A stretch of DNA of 5,232 nt from Pseudobdellovibrionaceae bacterium (GTDB lineage: Bacteria; Bdellovibrionota; Bdellovibrionia; Bdellovibrionales; JAMPXM01): positions 1 through 5,232 of the forward strand of contig JAEUWE010000452.1 in assembly GCA_016791465.1 (NCBI GenBank). Reading direction: 5' to 3'. How positions within the stretch are numbered: position 1 is the first letter of the stretch; each line of letters begins with the position of its first letter. The position numbers and the translations under genes are program-made. Shown here piece after piece: positions 1-5,232 of the stretch. The notes under the pieces were generated by a model. It saw only the letters and a list, made by a program, of their open reading frames with translations. It was not told where the DNA came from and ran no database searches.

Positions 1-47
1 TGAATGATAAACCGCTGTCGTTGAGTCAGATGACGATACCCTTTCAT
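1..47 (-). CDS. IS30-family-like transposase, N-terminal fragment (runs off window)
   Basis: Reading leftward from an ATG at 47-45, the frame stays open to the window edge and gives MKGYRHLTQRQRFII. The pattern (Y/T)xHLTxxQRxxI is typical of the extreme N-terminus of IS30-family transposases, where it opens the helix-turn-helix that binds the terminal repeats. The start is supported by a textbook AGGAG six bases upstream. The catalytic DDE core would lie outside the window, so whether the gene is intact cannot be judged. It is divergent from the HUH transposase at 146. The family call rests on only 15 residues and on position next to an inverted repeat; another HTH protein is possible. Confidence 0.6.
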   Translation of the reverse strand, partial: MKGYRHLTQRQRFII

Positions 48-53
48 CAAATT

Positions 54-58
54 CTCCT
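54..58 (-). promoter_or_regulatory. Ribosome binding site of the IS30-like transposase
   Basis: The minus strand reads AGGAG, then six bases (AATTTG), then ATG. This is the best Shine-Dalgarno match in the window. It is the main reason to accept the short edge ORF as a real gene start. Confidence 0.65.
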
Positions 59-95
59 GTGGTAAGAAGAGTTTGAAATAGGGTCTGCATCTGGC

Positions 96-132
96 TCAAT
101 TTATTTGTGCCAGACGTGCACTTCAGAATTGA
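96..132. repeat. Symmetric inverted repeat, candidate facing IS ends
   Basis: The plus strand reads TCAATT (96-101), five bases, GTGC (107-110), seven bases, GCAC (118-121), five bases, AATTGA (127-132). Both arms have identical spacing and are exact reverse complements at ten positions per arm; the five-base spacers do not match. The left arm lies where the terminal repeat of the IS30-like element should be. The right arm points the opposite way, as if a second terminal repeat abutted the first. It could instead be a palindromic insertion target, an operator between the two divergent transposase genes, or a chance match. Confidence 0.5.
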
Positions 133-145
133 ATCCGGCCACGAA

Positions 146-688
146 ATGAGCAGAAAACAACCCTCCTTTCATGGATTTCCGAAAGAACAGCGCGCCTTCG
201 CTCCGGGCAAACGAACAACACGTGCCGCCCGCCAGCGGCGACCGCGCGCTACAAAAGAGGCGATGCACCTTGTTCTAAGAAGCGACCAGGCGCGTGGGGC
301 AAGATCGCTCCTGAAATATGACACTGTCGTACGAGCGGTGATCACAAAGCTCGCACGCAAACACGGAGTTCGCGTCTACCGCATTGTGAATGCCGGAAAT
401 CACCTGCACATCACTTTAAAACTCTCGAAGCAGTTCATGTGGAAGGGGTTCATCTCCGGCATCACCGGTGGAATTGCGCGGGCTCTAGGATTTAAACGCG
501 ATGCAGGCTCAAGGCAGGGCTTTTGGAATTCGCGTCCATTCACTCGCTTGATCGCTTGGGGCCGCGACTACAATGTCGTCAAAGATTATCATGTCTTAAA
601 TCAGCTCGAGGCCGATGGTGCGGTGCCGCCGCGCTCGCAGATGTTAAGGCCAGAGCGATGGCGATGCGTGGTGCAGGCGTTTTCTTAA
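146..688 (+). CDS. HUH/Y1 transposase, IS200/RAYT-like
   Basis: This is a small basic protein of the Y1 single-strand DNA transposase superfamily (180 residues from this ATG). Proteins of this fold cut and join single-stranded DNA through a tyrosine-DNA intermediate, with a metal held by a His-hydrophobic-His pair. The first strand of the fold is at about residues 40-46 (MHLVLRS). The HUH motif is NHLHITLKL, with His86 and His88. The likely catalytic tyrosine is Tyr148 in DYHVLNQLEA, matching the Y-x-x-x-N helix of RAYT proteins. An Arg/Lys-rich N-terminus precedes the fold. An upstream in-frame GTG at 107 would add 13 residues, but that stretch is read from the inverted repeat at 96-132, and neither start has a clear ribosome site, so ATG 146 is preferred. 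No accessory gene (TnpB) accompanies it and no REP array was recognised nearby, so it may be a domesticated single copy. Superfamily is fairly sure; mobility is unknown. Confidence 0.72.
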   Translation: MSRKQPSFHGFPKEQRAFAPGKRTTRAARQRRPRATKEAMHLVLRSDQARGARSLLKYDTVVRAVITKLARKHGVRVYRIVNAGNHLHITLKLSKQFMWKGFISGITGGIARALGFKRDAGSRQGFWNSRPFTRLIAWGRDYNVVKDYHVLNQLEADGAVPPRSQMLRPERWRCVVQAFS

Positions 689-779
689 AAACTCTGCGTA
701 CGTCGTTCGTCGCCCACGACGGAGAATTGTCGAGGGCTACTGGTCGCGAAGGCATCGGATTTAGGATTGGATCGAGCAC

Positions 780-808
780 TTGAAGCAAGGGTTTAAGAAT
801 AATATTTA
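780..808 (+). promoter_or_regulatory. Weak candidate promoter for the protease gene
   Basis: TTGAAG (780-785) resembles a sigma-70 -35 box (TTGACA). A TATTTA follows after 17 bases (803-808), matching the -10 consensus only in its first three bases. Transcription would begin near the hairpin at 815-834. AATAAT at 798-803 is a better -10 by sequence, but no -35 is suitably spaced from it. This is a guess from spacing and AT content only. Confidence 0.2.
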
Positions 809-814
809 CCAAAT

Positions 815-834
815 CGACTCAAGCTATTGAGTCG
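815..834 (+). promoter_or_regulatory. Perfect 8-bp hairpin/palindrome upstream of the protease gene
   Basis: CGACTCAA (815-822) and TTGAGTCG (827-834) are exact reverse complements around a GCTA loop. No T-run follows on either strand, so it is not an intrinsic terminator for the transposase gene. It lies 29 bases before the ATG at 864, where it could be an operator or a 5' leader structure. GTCGTC (831-836) can also pair with GACGAC (852-857), which would compete with this hairpin and bring structure close to the start codon. Function is not known. Confidence 0.4.
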
Positions 835-863
835 TCGAGTTCGAGGACGTAGACGACTTCTCA

Positions 864-1985
864 ATGAAATTCGTCCGAGAGATCAGTCTCCTCATGCTCG
901 CTTTTTTGACGGGCTGTTCATCCAGACCTTGGACGCCGTATAATTTCCCAGTCGATGTTTCAGAACAGCTCAAGCATGCAACTGTCAAAGTTCGAAGCTA
1001 TGGTATGCCCGGATGCTCTGGTGTTTTCATCAGGCCCGCTATGGTTCTGACGGCATCCCATTGTGTTTATTCAGGTCTCAATATTGAAGTGAGCCGGTTT
1101 GCTACACCTGAGAATTTTGTGTCTGCCTCGCTGATTTTCAACCATCCGAATGCAGATATATCGGTTATTAAAGTAGCTCCTGAGCCGAACGACACGGCCA
1201 TTCGAATTAAAGAGGATCCGGCCGACGTGGACGATGAGATCGTTGCGACTGTTGGTCACCCGATAGAAACCGAAAATCCGTACAATCCGTTCGCGTTGTC
1301 GACGTCTTCCTTTCGTCTCTCAACGGGGAGGCCGCTTTGGCTCAATGAGAGTGAGCTTGCGGTATCGATCCGTGTTCAGCCAGGTAACTCTGGAGGGGGG
1401 CTAATAACCAAAAAAGGGGAAATTGTTGGAGTCATGTCGAAGTTTGGGCCAGATCCGTATCAATTTCCCAAGTTTGAAACTGTCGGTTTTTTTGCCGGAG
1501 GACCGGCGCTCAGAGAAACGAACATTCGCATAAGTCGGTCAAATGTTGGAAATGATCCTGAATTGCCTTGGACTGAGGCTGAATCAAAGCTTTATACGAG
1601 TCTTGGTGCTGGCTACCGAACCGAAAGAAGTTTTTCCGCTTCGGTTTTTCCGACCATAGGCCTTTCGTTTCGATATGCCGAGCGATTTGAACTAGGAATC
1701 GGGACGGCGGTTGATTTTAATCGCGAGTTTGAATGGTACTTTGGTCGAATGCGGGCATTCAAATTGTTTGGAACTGGTTACGCATCGTTCCTCTTCGGGG
1801 CCGGACTTTTTTGTGACAAGGGAACAAGTGCTAACGGCGGAGTCATATCGCCATCTTGTCGCCCCGAATTCACATTGGGCATTCCAGGAGTGAATATGGG
1901 GATTCAGATCGCCCAAGGCGATGGACCAATTCTAGGCCTGATCGAGATAGAAATGTCGCGATGGTATTCAAGCCTCGGATATTGA
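864..1985 (+). CDS. Predicted lipoprotein: S1 (trypsin-like) serine protease with C-terminal beta-rich domain
   Basis: The 373-residue product begins MKFVREISLLMLAFLTGC, a basic n-region, hydrophobic core and LTGC lipobox with Cys18 as the lipidation site. It should be exported and membrane-anchored. Residues about 35-225 form an S1-family protease: His66 in LTASHC, Asp98 in HPNADISVIKV and Ser176 in GNSGGG. Cys51 and Cys67 sit 15 residues before and one after the catalytic His, exactly the chymotrypsin Cys42-Cys58 disulfide spacing. The residue six before Ser176 is Arg170, not Asp, so trypsin-type specificity is not indicated. Residues about 244-373 are not recognised; they show short alternating glycine/aromatic stretches such as SVFPTIGLSFRY and FELGIGTAVDF, end in WYSSLGY, and carry a second cysteine pair (317, 332). 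That pattern resembles outer-membrane beta-barrel strands. The start has no good ribosome site, but an in-frame stop at 828 leaves no earlier start and the signal peptide supports it. The gene is monocistronic as seen, and converges on the vWA gene. Confidence 0.88.
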   Translation: MKFVREISLLMLAFLTGCSSRPWTPYNFPVDVSEQLKHATVKVRSYGMPGCSGVFIRPAMVLTASHCVYSGLNIEVSRFATPENFVSASLIFNHPNADISVIKVAPEPNDTAIRIKEDPADVDDEIVATVGHPIETENPYNPFALSTSSFRLSTGRPLWLNESELAVSIRVQPGNSGGGLITKKGEIVGVMSKFGPDPYQFPKFETVGFFAGGPALRETNIRISRSNVGNDPELPWTEAESKLYTSLGAGYRTERSFSASVFPTIGLSFRYAERFELGIGTAVDFNREFEWYFGRMRAFKLFGTGYASFLFGAGLFCDKGTSANGGVISPSCRPEFTLGIPGVNMGIQIAQGDGPILGLIEIEMSRWYSSLGY

Positions 1986-2111
1986 TTACAACTACTTCTT
2001 TCCCGTCCAGTGAGCTTCCGCTTTGTAGGGAGTTCCTGTATGGTGTCGATCATTGCGTAGAAGCCGTATGGCCTGCGTGCACGGCCATCAGCATGCCGCA
2101 TCCCCAAACGG

Positions 2112-2147
2112 AAAGAGCGCTCCGGTGAGGGAGCGCTCTTTTATTTT
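2112..2147. terminator. Intrinsic terminator shared by the convergent protease and vWA genes
   Basis: A perfect 12-bp stem, AAAGAGCGCTCC (2112-2123) with GGAGCGCTCTTT (2130-2141), has a six-base loop (GGTGAG). It is followed on the plus strand by a T-rich run, TTTTATTTT (2139-2147), so it is strongest for plus-strand transcription from the protease gene, 127 bases after that stop. On the minus strand only a short TTT followed by CCG lies downstream, so termination of the vWA gene there should be weaker, though its stop (2149-2147) is directly in front of the stem. The T-run overlaps the vWA stop codon. Confidence 0.88.
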
Positions 2148-5100
2148 CACCAGTATTCGATCTTGAACTCATCACCGTAGCTGAACTTGAAGTTCGCGTC
2201 GATGGTGATGGTTCCGCCACTTGCGGACCACCAGACTTTGTCGACCGGCGCGCCCCAGTCGGTGGCGCCTTTTGCGCGGAACCAGACGCGGCGGATCTTT
2301 TGATCGCTCTGTACACCTTTGAAGTTCACTGAGCGATTGAGACGGACGCGGATCTCGGCGCTCAGGTCCTCAAGAGCTGAAGCGTAATCAGCTGATGACG
2401 AAAGGACTGAGCGTTTTTTTCCGCCAAGCATGTCGGCCAACTGATTGTAGTTGGTTCCGATACTGCCGTTGATGCCGAGCGGATCGCCGCTTTGGCGAAC
2501 GAACACGGACACCACCGGGGAGGCGGAGTTGAATAGCTCACGACTGCGGTCGACGATGTAGTTCACAAGGGCGCCGGGCTCGTTCAGCTCGGAGCGAGAA
2601 CCTGCGACATAAGTTGTCGCCGATTCGTTTGAGCGATATGGGCCGCGCGTAACCACGCGAGTTTGTCCGGTACCACACGTCATTTTGTTCGACTCAGGCT
2701 CGAGCACGAATGTCGATTTTACGACATTCGCTGCCGGTGTGGTCGAACAAGCATAGTGGTTGTCGCCGACAGTGCCGCTGCTCGTTTTGCAGAAGTTCGT
2801 TTGCGCACATGGCGTGTCGCATGTGAATGAGCCTTCGAGTGTTTTCACAGTCGTGTTCGACTCATACTTCGCACCAGCTGCGATATCGGTCGGCATGCAG
2901 CCGCGTTTTGCTCCGCCCGAGCTATCGCAGACGTTCTGCCAAGCCGCGACGGAGCAGCCAAGGTCTTTCGTTGCGTCTGACAGAGTCGTCGTGTCATTCA
3001 AGAGCGCTGTGACTTTGCAAACCGGTGTCGTGCCAGCTGATACATTGAGCGCTCGCGAGGTCACGAGAGAGTTGCGTACAGCATCGGAACAGTTGTCGCC
3101 GACGGCCGGGTTAAATGTCGGCCAAGAGGCGTAGCTCTGATCGCCGGAGACTGATCGATCGAGATCGTTGCCGGAAGCACACGTTGGTTCGTGTCCGGGA
3201 TCGGTGTAGACAGCACCTGAGCCAAGGCGGTTCAGGACGAAGCCTGCGCAGTTGCCGCCAGCCGGCGCCCCTTCAAGATTCTTGGTCAAAAGGCTGCTGT
3301 AGACGGTCTGACAGTTCGCGACGTTCGGATCGGTTGTCAGGCAGCTGCCGGTCTGGTTGGCGAGAGTCGGGCCGTCGGCGCAGGTGATGGGATAGGTCGA
3401 ATTTCCGACAACGCTTCCAGCGGGAAGTTTCGATTTGAAGGTGTTCTCGCAGCCAGTGCCATCAGGGCGACCTTTGAGCGTCGCTGTATAGGGGCCAAGG
3501 TAGACTGTGCGACAGTTCTTGATGTTGTCGTTGTCGGGACCCGTACAAGCACCGGCGACCGTAACGGAGGCAGTTTCAGTACATGTGGGCAGATAACCGC
3601 TCACTGAGTAAACAGCGCCAGAAGGAAGCTTGCCAGCGGCGAAGTCTGAGCATGACTTTGCGCCCGGAGTGCCGTTGAGAACAGCGGGTGTTGCGGCCGC
3701 TGTATAGACGGTTTGACAGTTTTGTTTGTCAGTGTCGTTCACACTGCACGTGCCTGTTTTGGCAGTGAGAACAATGGTTCCGCACGAGGGCTTGTAACCA
3801 GCGTCGTTATAGAGACCTCCGCTGGGGAGACGGCCAGCAACGAAAGCATCGCAAGTCGATGTGACCGCTCCGCTGAGTTTAACGGTTTTTGGTGCGGAGT
3901 AATTTTGATTACAGTTGCGAATGGATGTGTCGTTTGGATCACATGCGCCGCTTTTTGCGATCGGAGTCGTGAGTGAGCAAACGGGTTTGTAGCTCGCGTT
4001 ATTGTAAAGTGCGCCCGACGGCAATTTGCCGGCTACAAAAGCGTCGCAATTTGCTCCGAAGTCTCCGGTTAGAACAGCAGTCGAACTTGGGTACGTGTAT
4101 TTACAGTTGGTTTTTGCACCGTCGCGAATGACGCAGTCTTCGACTTCGGTGAAGTACTTCACACTCGTTTGCGGAATTTCATAGGTGGGTGATTTTGTAT
4201 AGTAGGCGACGTTTGTTTCAACGGCGTCGTAAGTCATTTTAGATGTGTAGTAGGCCACACTTGTTTTGCGCTGCTCGTAGCGCTGCTCTGATTTCCAGTA
4301 GCCGACGTTTGTCTGCAGCTGGTCGTATTTCATCGACTTTGTTTGGTAAGAGACATTCGTTGTTGGGAGCTTGTAGTCGATCTTGTAGGAAAAGCCTTTT
4401 TGGAAGTCGACGCGACACTTCGCAAACGTGGGGTTTGTGATATCAGCACGATAAGACAACGTCGTTTGCGGCATCTCGCAGCGACCATCGACGTAGTCGA
4501 CGTTGCCTTTCGCGTCGATGTAGCTTTCAACACAAGCGCGACCCGAAGGATCCTGGTCGTTTTCATCAGAGACCACGATGATACTTGTTAGGTCGCCAGG
4601 GTTGAGCAGGCCTTTGTTGTTTTTTAAGACGCGGGCAAGCGCGCAAAGGCCGCTTTCTTTATCGATGATATCGTCCATCACGCCACGCTTTGTTACCGGG
4701 TCAACTGCAGACAGTGTCGGGTTTAGCAGCGCCAGACGTTCATTGAAGTCGCGCGAGAAGTCAGCGACAGAAGCATTTCGCGGTTTGTGAGCGGTATAAG
4801 AGGTGGCATTTGAAGGGAAAAGAGCAACGGGTGCGGGATAGAAGCTATTGATTGTGCGGTCAGAGGTCGATTCAGTTTTGAGCCCGAAGCCAGCGAGGTC
4901 GCCGGGGATTTGCCCGCTGAGAGCTGCTCCGCGGTGCACAGCCATTTGTGTCTGATCGAGCTGCGAGAAGAGTTCTGCTGCCTGCGATGGAACACGTGAA
5001 TAGGCAGACTCTCCCTTGCCTGGAGTGTATTGGGCGGTGCTGATCAGAAAAGCGGAAGTATCAAAGGGTGCGAGGTTGTTGACGTTCGCACCGGCAAACA

Positions 5101-5232
5101 TGCGATCAAAGGCCTTGGAGAGATTGACCTGGTTGATCTGCATGGTGCCGGAGTTGTCGACGACAAACACGAGTTTGAGAGGTGGGAAGCTGTCGGCATC
5201 ACCTGCCGTGGCAGAGGCGTAGTTTGGAACGT
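2147..5232 (-). CDS. Large cysteine-rich vWA-domain protein with repeat-filled insertion, 5' end outside window
   Basis: The frame is open from the window edge to TGA at 2149-2147. The GTG at 5170 (residue 1 here) is not the start: the 20 upstream codons are open, and PPLKLVFVVDNSGTM is one vWA first strand leading into the metal-site motif. Domains: vWA first half to about residue 215, with DNSGT (5-9) as the DxSxT metal site and SDENDQD (201-207) supplying the later Asp; five 16-residue repeats (268-347); four-cysteine repeats (343-748, densest 367-667); a further Cys-rich stretch (758-832); vWA remainder at about 865-945 (VVSVFVRQ strand and YASALEDLSAEI helix); and a C-terminal beta-rich tail ending GDEFKIEYW. 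The visible part has 34 cysteines, an even number, which implies disulfides and export; the signal sequence would lie outside the window. vWA domains usually bind protein partners through a divalent metal. A role in adhesion or prey/surface contact is inference only. The repeat types are not recognised. Confidence 0.87.
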   Translation of the reverse strand, partial: VPNYASATAGDADSFPPLKLVFVVDNSGTMQINQVNLSKAFDRMFAGANVNNLAPFDTSAFLISTAQYTPGKGESAYSRVPSQAAELFSQLDQTQMAVHRGAALSGQIPGDLAGFGLKTESTSDRTINSFYPAPVALFPSNATSYTAHKPRNASVADFSRDFNERLALLNPTLSAVDPVTKRGVMDDIIDKESGLCALARVLKNNKGLLNPGDLTSIIVVSDENDQDPSGRACVESYIDAKGNVDYVDGRCEMPQTTLSYRADITNPTFAKCRVDFQKGFSYKIDYKLPTTNVSYQTKSMKYDQLQTNVGYWKSEQRYEQRKTSVAYYTSKMTYDAVETNVAYYTKSPTYEIPQTSVKYFTEVEDCVIRDGAKTNCKYTYPSSTAVLTGDFGANCDAFVAGKLPSGALYNNASYKPVCSLTTPIAKSGACDPNDTSIRNCNQNYSAPKTVKLSGAVTSTCDAFVAGRLPSGGLYNDAGYKPSCGTIVLTAKTGTCSVNDTDKQNCQTVYTAAATPAVLNGTPGAKSCSDFAAGKLPSGAVYSVSGYLPTCTETASVTVAGACTGPDNDNIKNCRTVYLGPYTATLKGRPDGTGCENTFKSKLPAGSVVGNSTYPITCADGPTLANQTGSCLTTDPNVANCQTVYSSLLTKNLEGAPAGGNCAGFVLNRLGSGAVYTDPGHEPTCASGNDLDRSVSGDQSYASWPTFNPAVGDNCSDAVRNSLVTSRALNVSAGTTPVCKVTALLNDTTTLSDATKDLGCSVAAWQNVCDSSGGAKRGCMPTDIAAGAKYESNTTVKTLEGSFTCDTPCAQTNFCKTSSGTVGDNHYACSTTPAANVVKSTFVLEPESNKMTCGTGQTRVVTRGPYRSNESATTYVAGSRSELNEPGALVNYIVDRSRELFNSASPVVSVFVRQSGDPLGINGSIGTNYNQLADMLGGKKRSVLSSSADYASALEDLSAEIRVRLNRSVNFKGVQSDQKIRRVWFRAKGATDWGAPVDKVWWSASGGTITIDANFKFSYGDEFKIEYW
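2927..3091 (-). repeat. Degenerate copy of the four-cysteine repeat
   Basis: Residues 694-748 keep the skeleton of the upstream units: NCSDAVRNSL, then a second Cys 24 residues on (TPVC), and a closing Cys pair nine apart (739 and 748). The middle segment is about nine residues longer and the LPSG core is lost. It reads as a decayed or specialised member of the array. A still weaker trace, TLEGSFTC, occurs at residues 777-784. Confidence 0.5.
3170..4072 (-). repeat. Tandem 65-67-residue four-cysteine repeats in the vWA protein
   Basis: Residues 367-431, 432-497, 498-564 and 565-631 are four full units; 632-667 is a fifth, first-half-only unit. Each begins LxG, then Cys after 8-9 residues, (K/R)LPxG plus an aromatic-rich stretch, a second Cys exactly 23 residues after the first, a third 12-13 later, and NC 10-11 after that, then (V)Y. 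Unit cysteines are 375/398/410/420, 440/463/475/485, 507/530/542/553, 574/597/610/620 and 641/664. Units 1 and 2 are closest (CDAFVAGKLPSGALYN against CDAFVAGRLPSGGLYN), and later units drift. Two disulfides per unit are likely. I do not recognise the family. Confidence 0.85.
4130..4369 (-). repeat. Five tandem 16-residue (48-bp) repeats in the vWA protein
   Basis: Residues 268-347 (from GTG 5170) divide into five exact 16-residue units with pattern xxxTxVxYxTxxxxYx: LPTTNVSYQTKSMKYD, QLQTNVGYWKSEQRYE, QRKTSVAYYTSKMTYD, AVETNVAYYTKSPTYE, and IPQTSVKYFTEVEDCV, which leads into the Cys repeats. Thr4, Val6 and Tyr8 are constant and Tyr15 is kept in the first four. A looser copy, MPQTTLSYRA, occurs at residues 233-242. 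The alternating pattern suggests a beta-strand per half unit. Period and register are directly visible; the fold is inferred. Confidence 0.85.

Larger units (their letters stand above)
1..112 (-). mobile_element. Terminal part of an IS30-like insertion sequence
   Basis: The transposase start at 47 is preceded by a leader of about 60 bases. The leader ends in a candidate terminal repeat which, read inward on the minus strand, contains GCAC, five bases, then AATTGA (110-96). A short leader between the terminal repeat and the transposase start fits a compact single-gene IS. The exact outer end is not determined; about 110-112 is inferred from the repeat symmetry. The other end and the rest of the element lie left of the window. 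Confidence 0.45.

Noticed and set aside
706..723. Short hairpin (TTCGTCG / CGACGGA, loop CCCA) after the HUH transposase stop
   Set aside because: Seven pairs including one G-T and no T-run after it, so it is not supported as a terminator.
523..783. Plus-strand ORF of 86 codons overlapping the end of the HUH transposase
   Set aside because: Most of it is another frame of the transposase gene, it has no ribosome site, and the translation has no recognisable domain.
2068..2088. Inverted repeat ATGGCC-N9-GGCCAT upstream of the terminator
   Set aside because: Only a 6-bp stem with a nine-base loop and no T-run; the much stronger stem at 2112-2141 explains termination.
2069..2146. Small plus-strand frame starting ATG GCC TGC, running through the terminator stem
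   Set aside because: No ribosome site, and it would translate the terminator hairpin and run into antisense of the vWA gene.
3115..3387. Plus-strand ORF rich in Arg and Ser inside the vWA gene
   Set aside because: Antisense shadow of the cysteine-repeat region; its skewed composition follows from the real frame and it has no domain.
3170..4369. Regularly spaced repeats considered as a CRISPR array
   Set aside because: The periodicity is in the protein with an intact reading frame (48 bp and about 200 bp periods), and the DNA units are diverged, not identical repeats with unique spacers.

Overview
The window looks like accessory chromosomal DNA from a Gram-negative bacterium of moderate GC content. 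A delta-proteobacterial or Bdellovibrionota-type predator is the best guess. The guess rests on the style of the secreted von Willebrand A (vWA) protein, a lipoprotein-type serine protease and a lone HUH transposase of a type I associate with those groups. No marker gene fixes the lineage.

Layout from left to right. Bases 1-47 on the minus strand are the first 15 codons of an IS30-like transposase that runs off the left edge; it has a strong ribosome binding site at 54-58. Bases 96-132 hold a symmetric inverted repeat that may be two IS-type ends facing each other. A small HUH/Y1 (IS200/RAYT-like) transposase follows on the plus strand (146-688). The 175-base gap after it holds a perfect 8-bp hairpin (815-834) just ahead of the next gene. 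That gene (864-1985, plus) encodes a predicted lipoprotein: an S1/trypsin-like protease domain with a complete catalytic triad, joined to a C-terminal region of about 130 residues with beta-strand-like, possibly barrel-like, sequence.

The right 60% of the window is one minus-strand gene (2147 to beyond 5232) that converges on the protease gene; a shared 12-bp-stem terminator (2112-2147) lies between them. It encodes a large, probably exported, cysteine-rich vWA protein. Its vWA fold appears to be split by an insert of about 630 residues. The insert carries five tandem 16-residue Thr/Val/Tyr repeats, then four full and several partial 65-67-residue repeats with four cysteines each. The gene is open to the window edge, and the GTG at 5170 lies inside the first strand of the vWA fold, so it is not the real start.

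The two large genes are convergent and are not an operon. Both products look exported, but nothing in the sequence links their functions. The most unusual material is the repeat-filled insertion in the vWA domain, followed by the protease/beta-domain fusion and the facing repeat at the IS30-like end.
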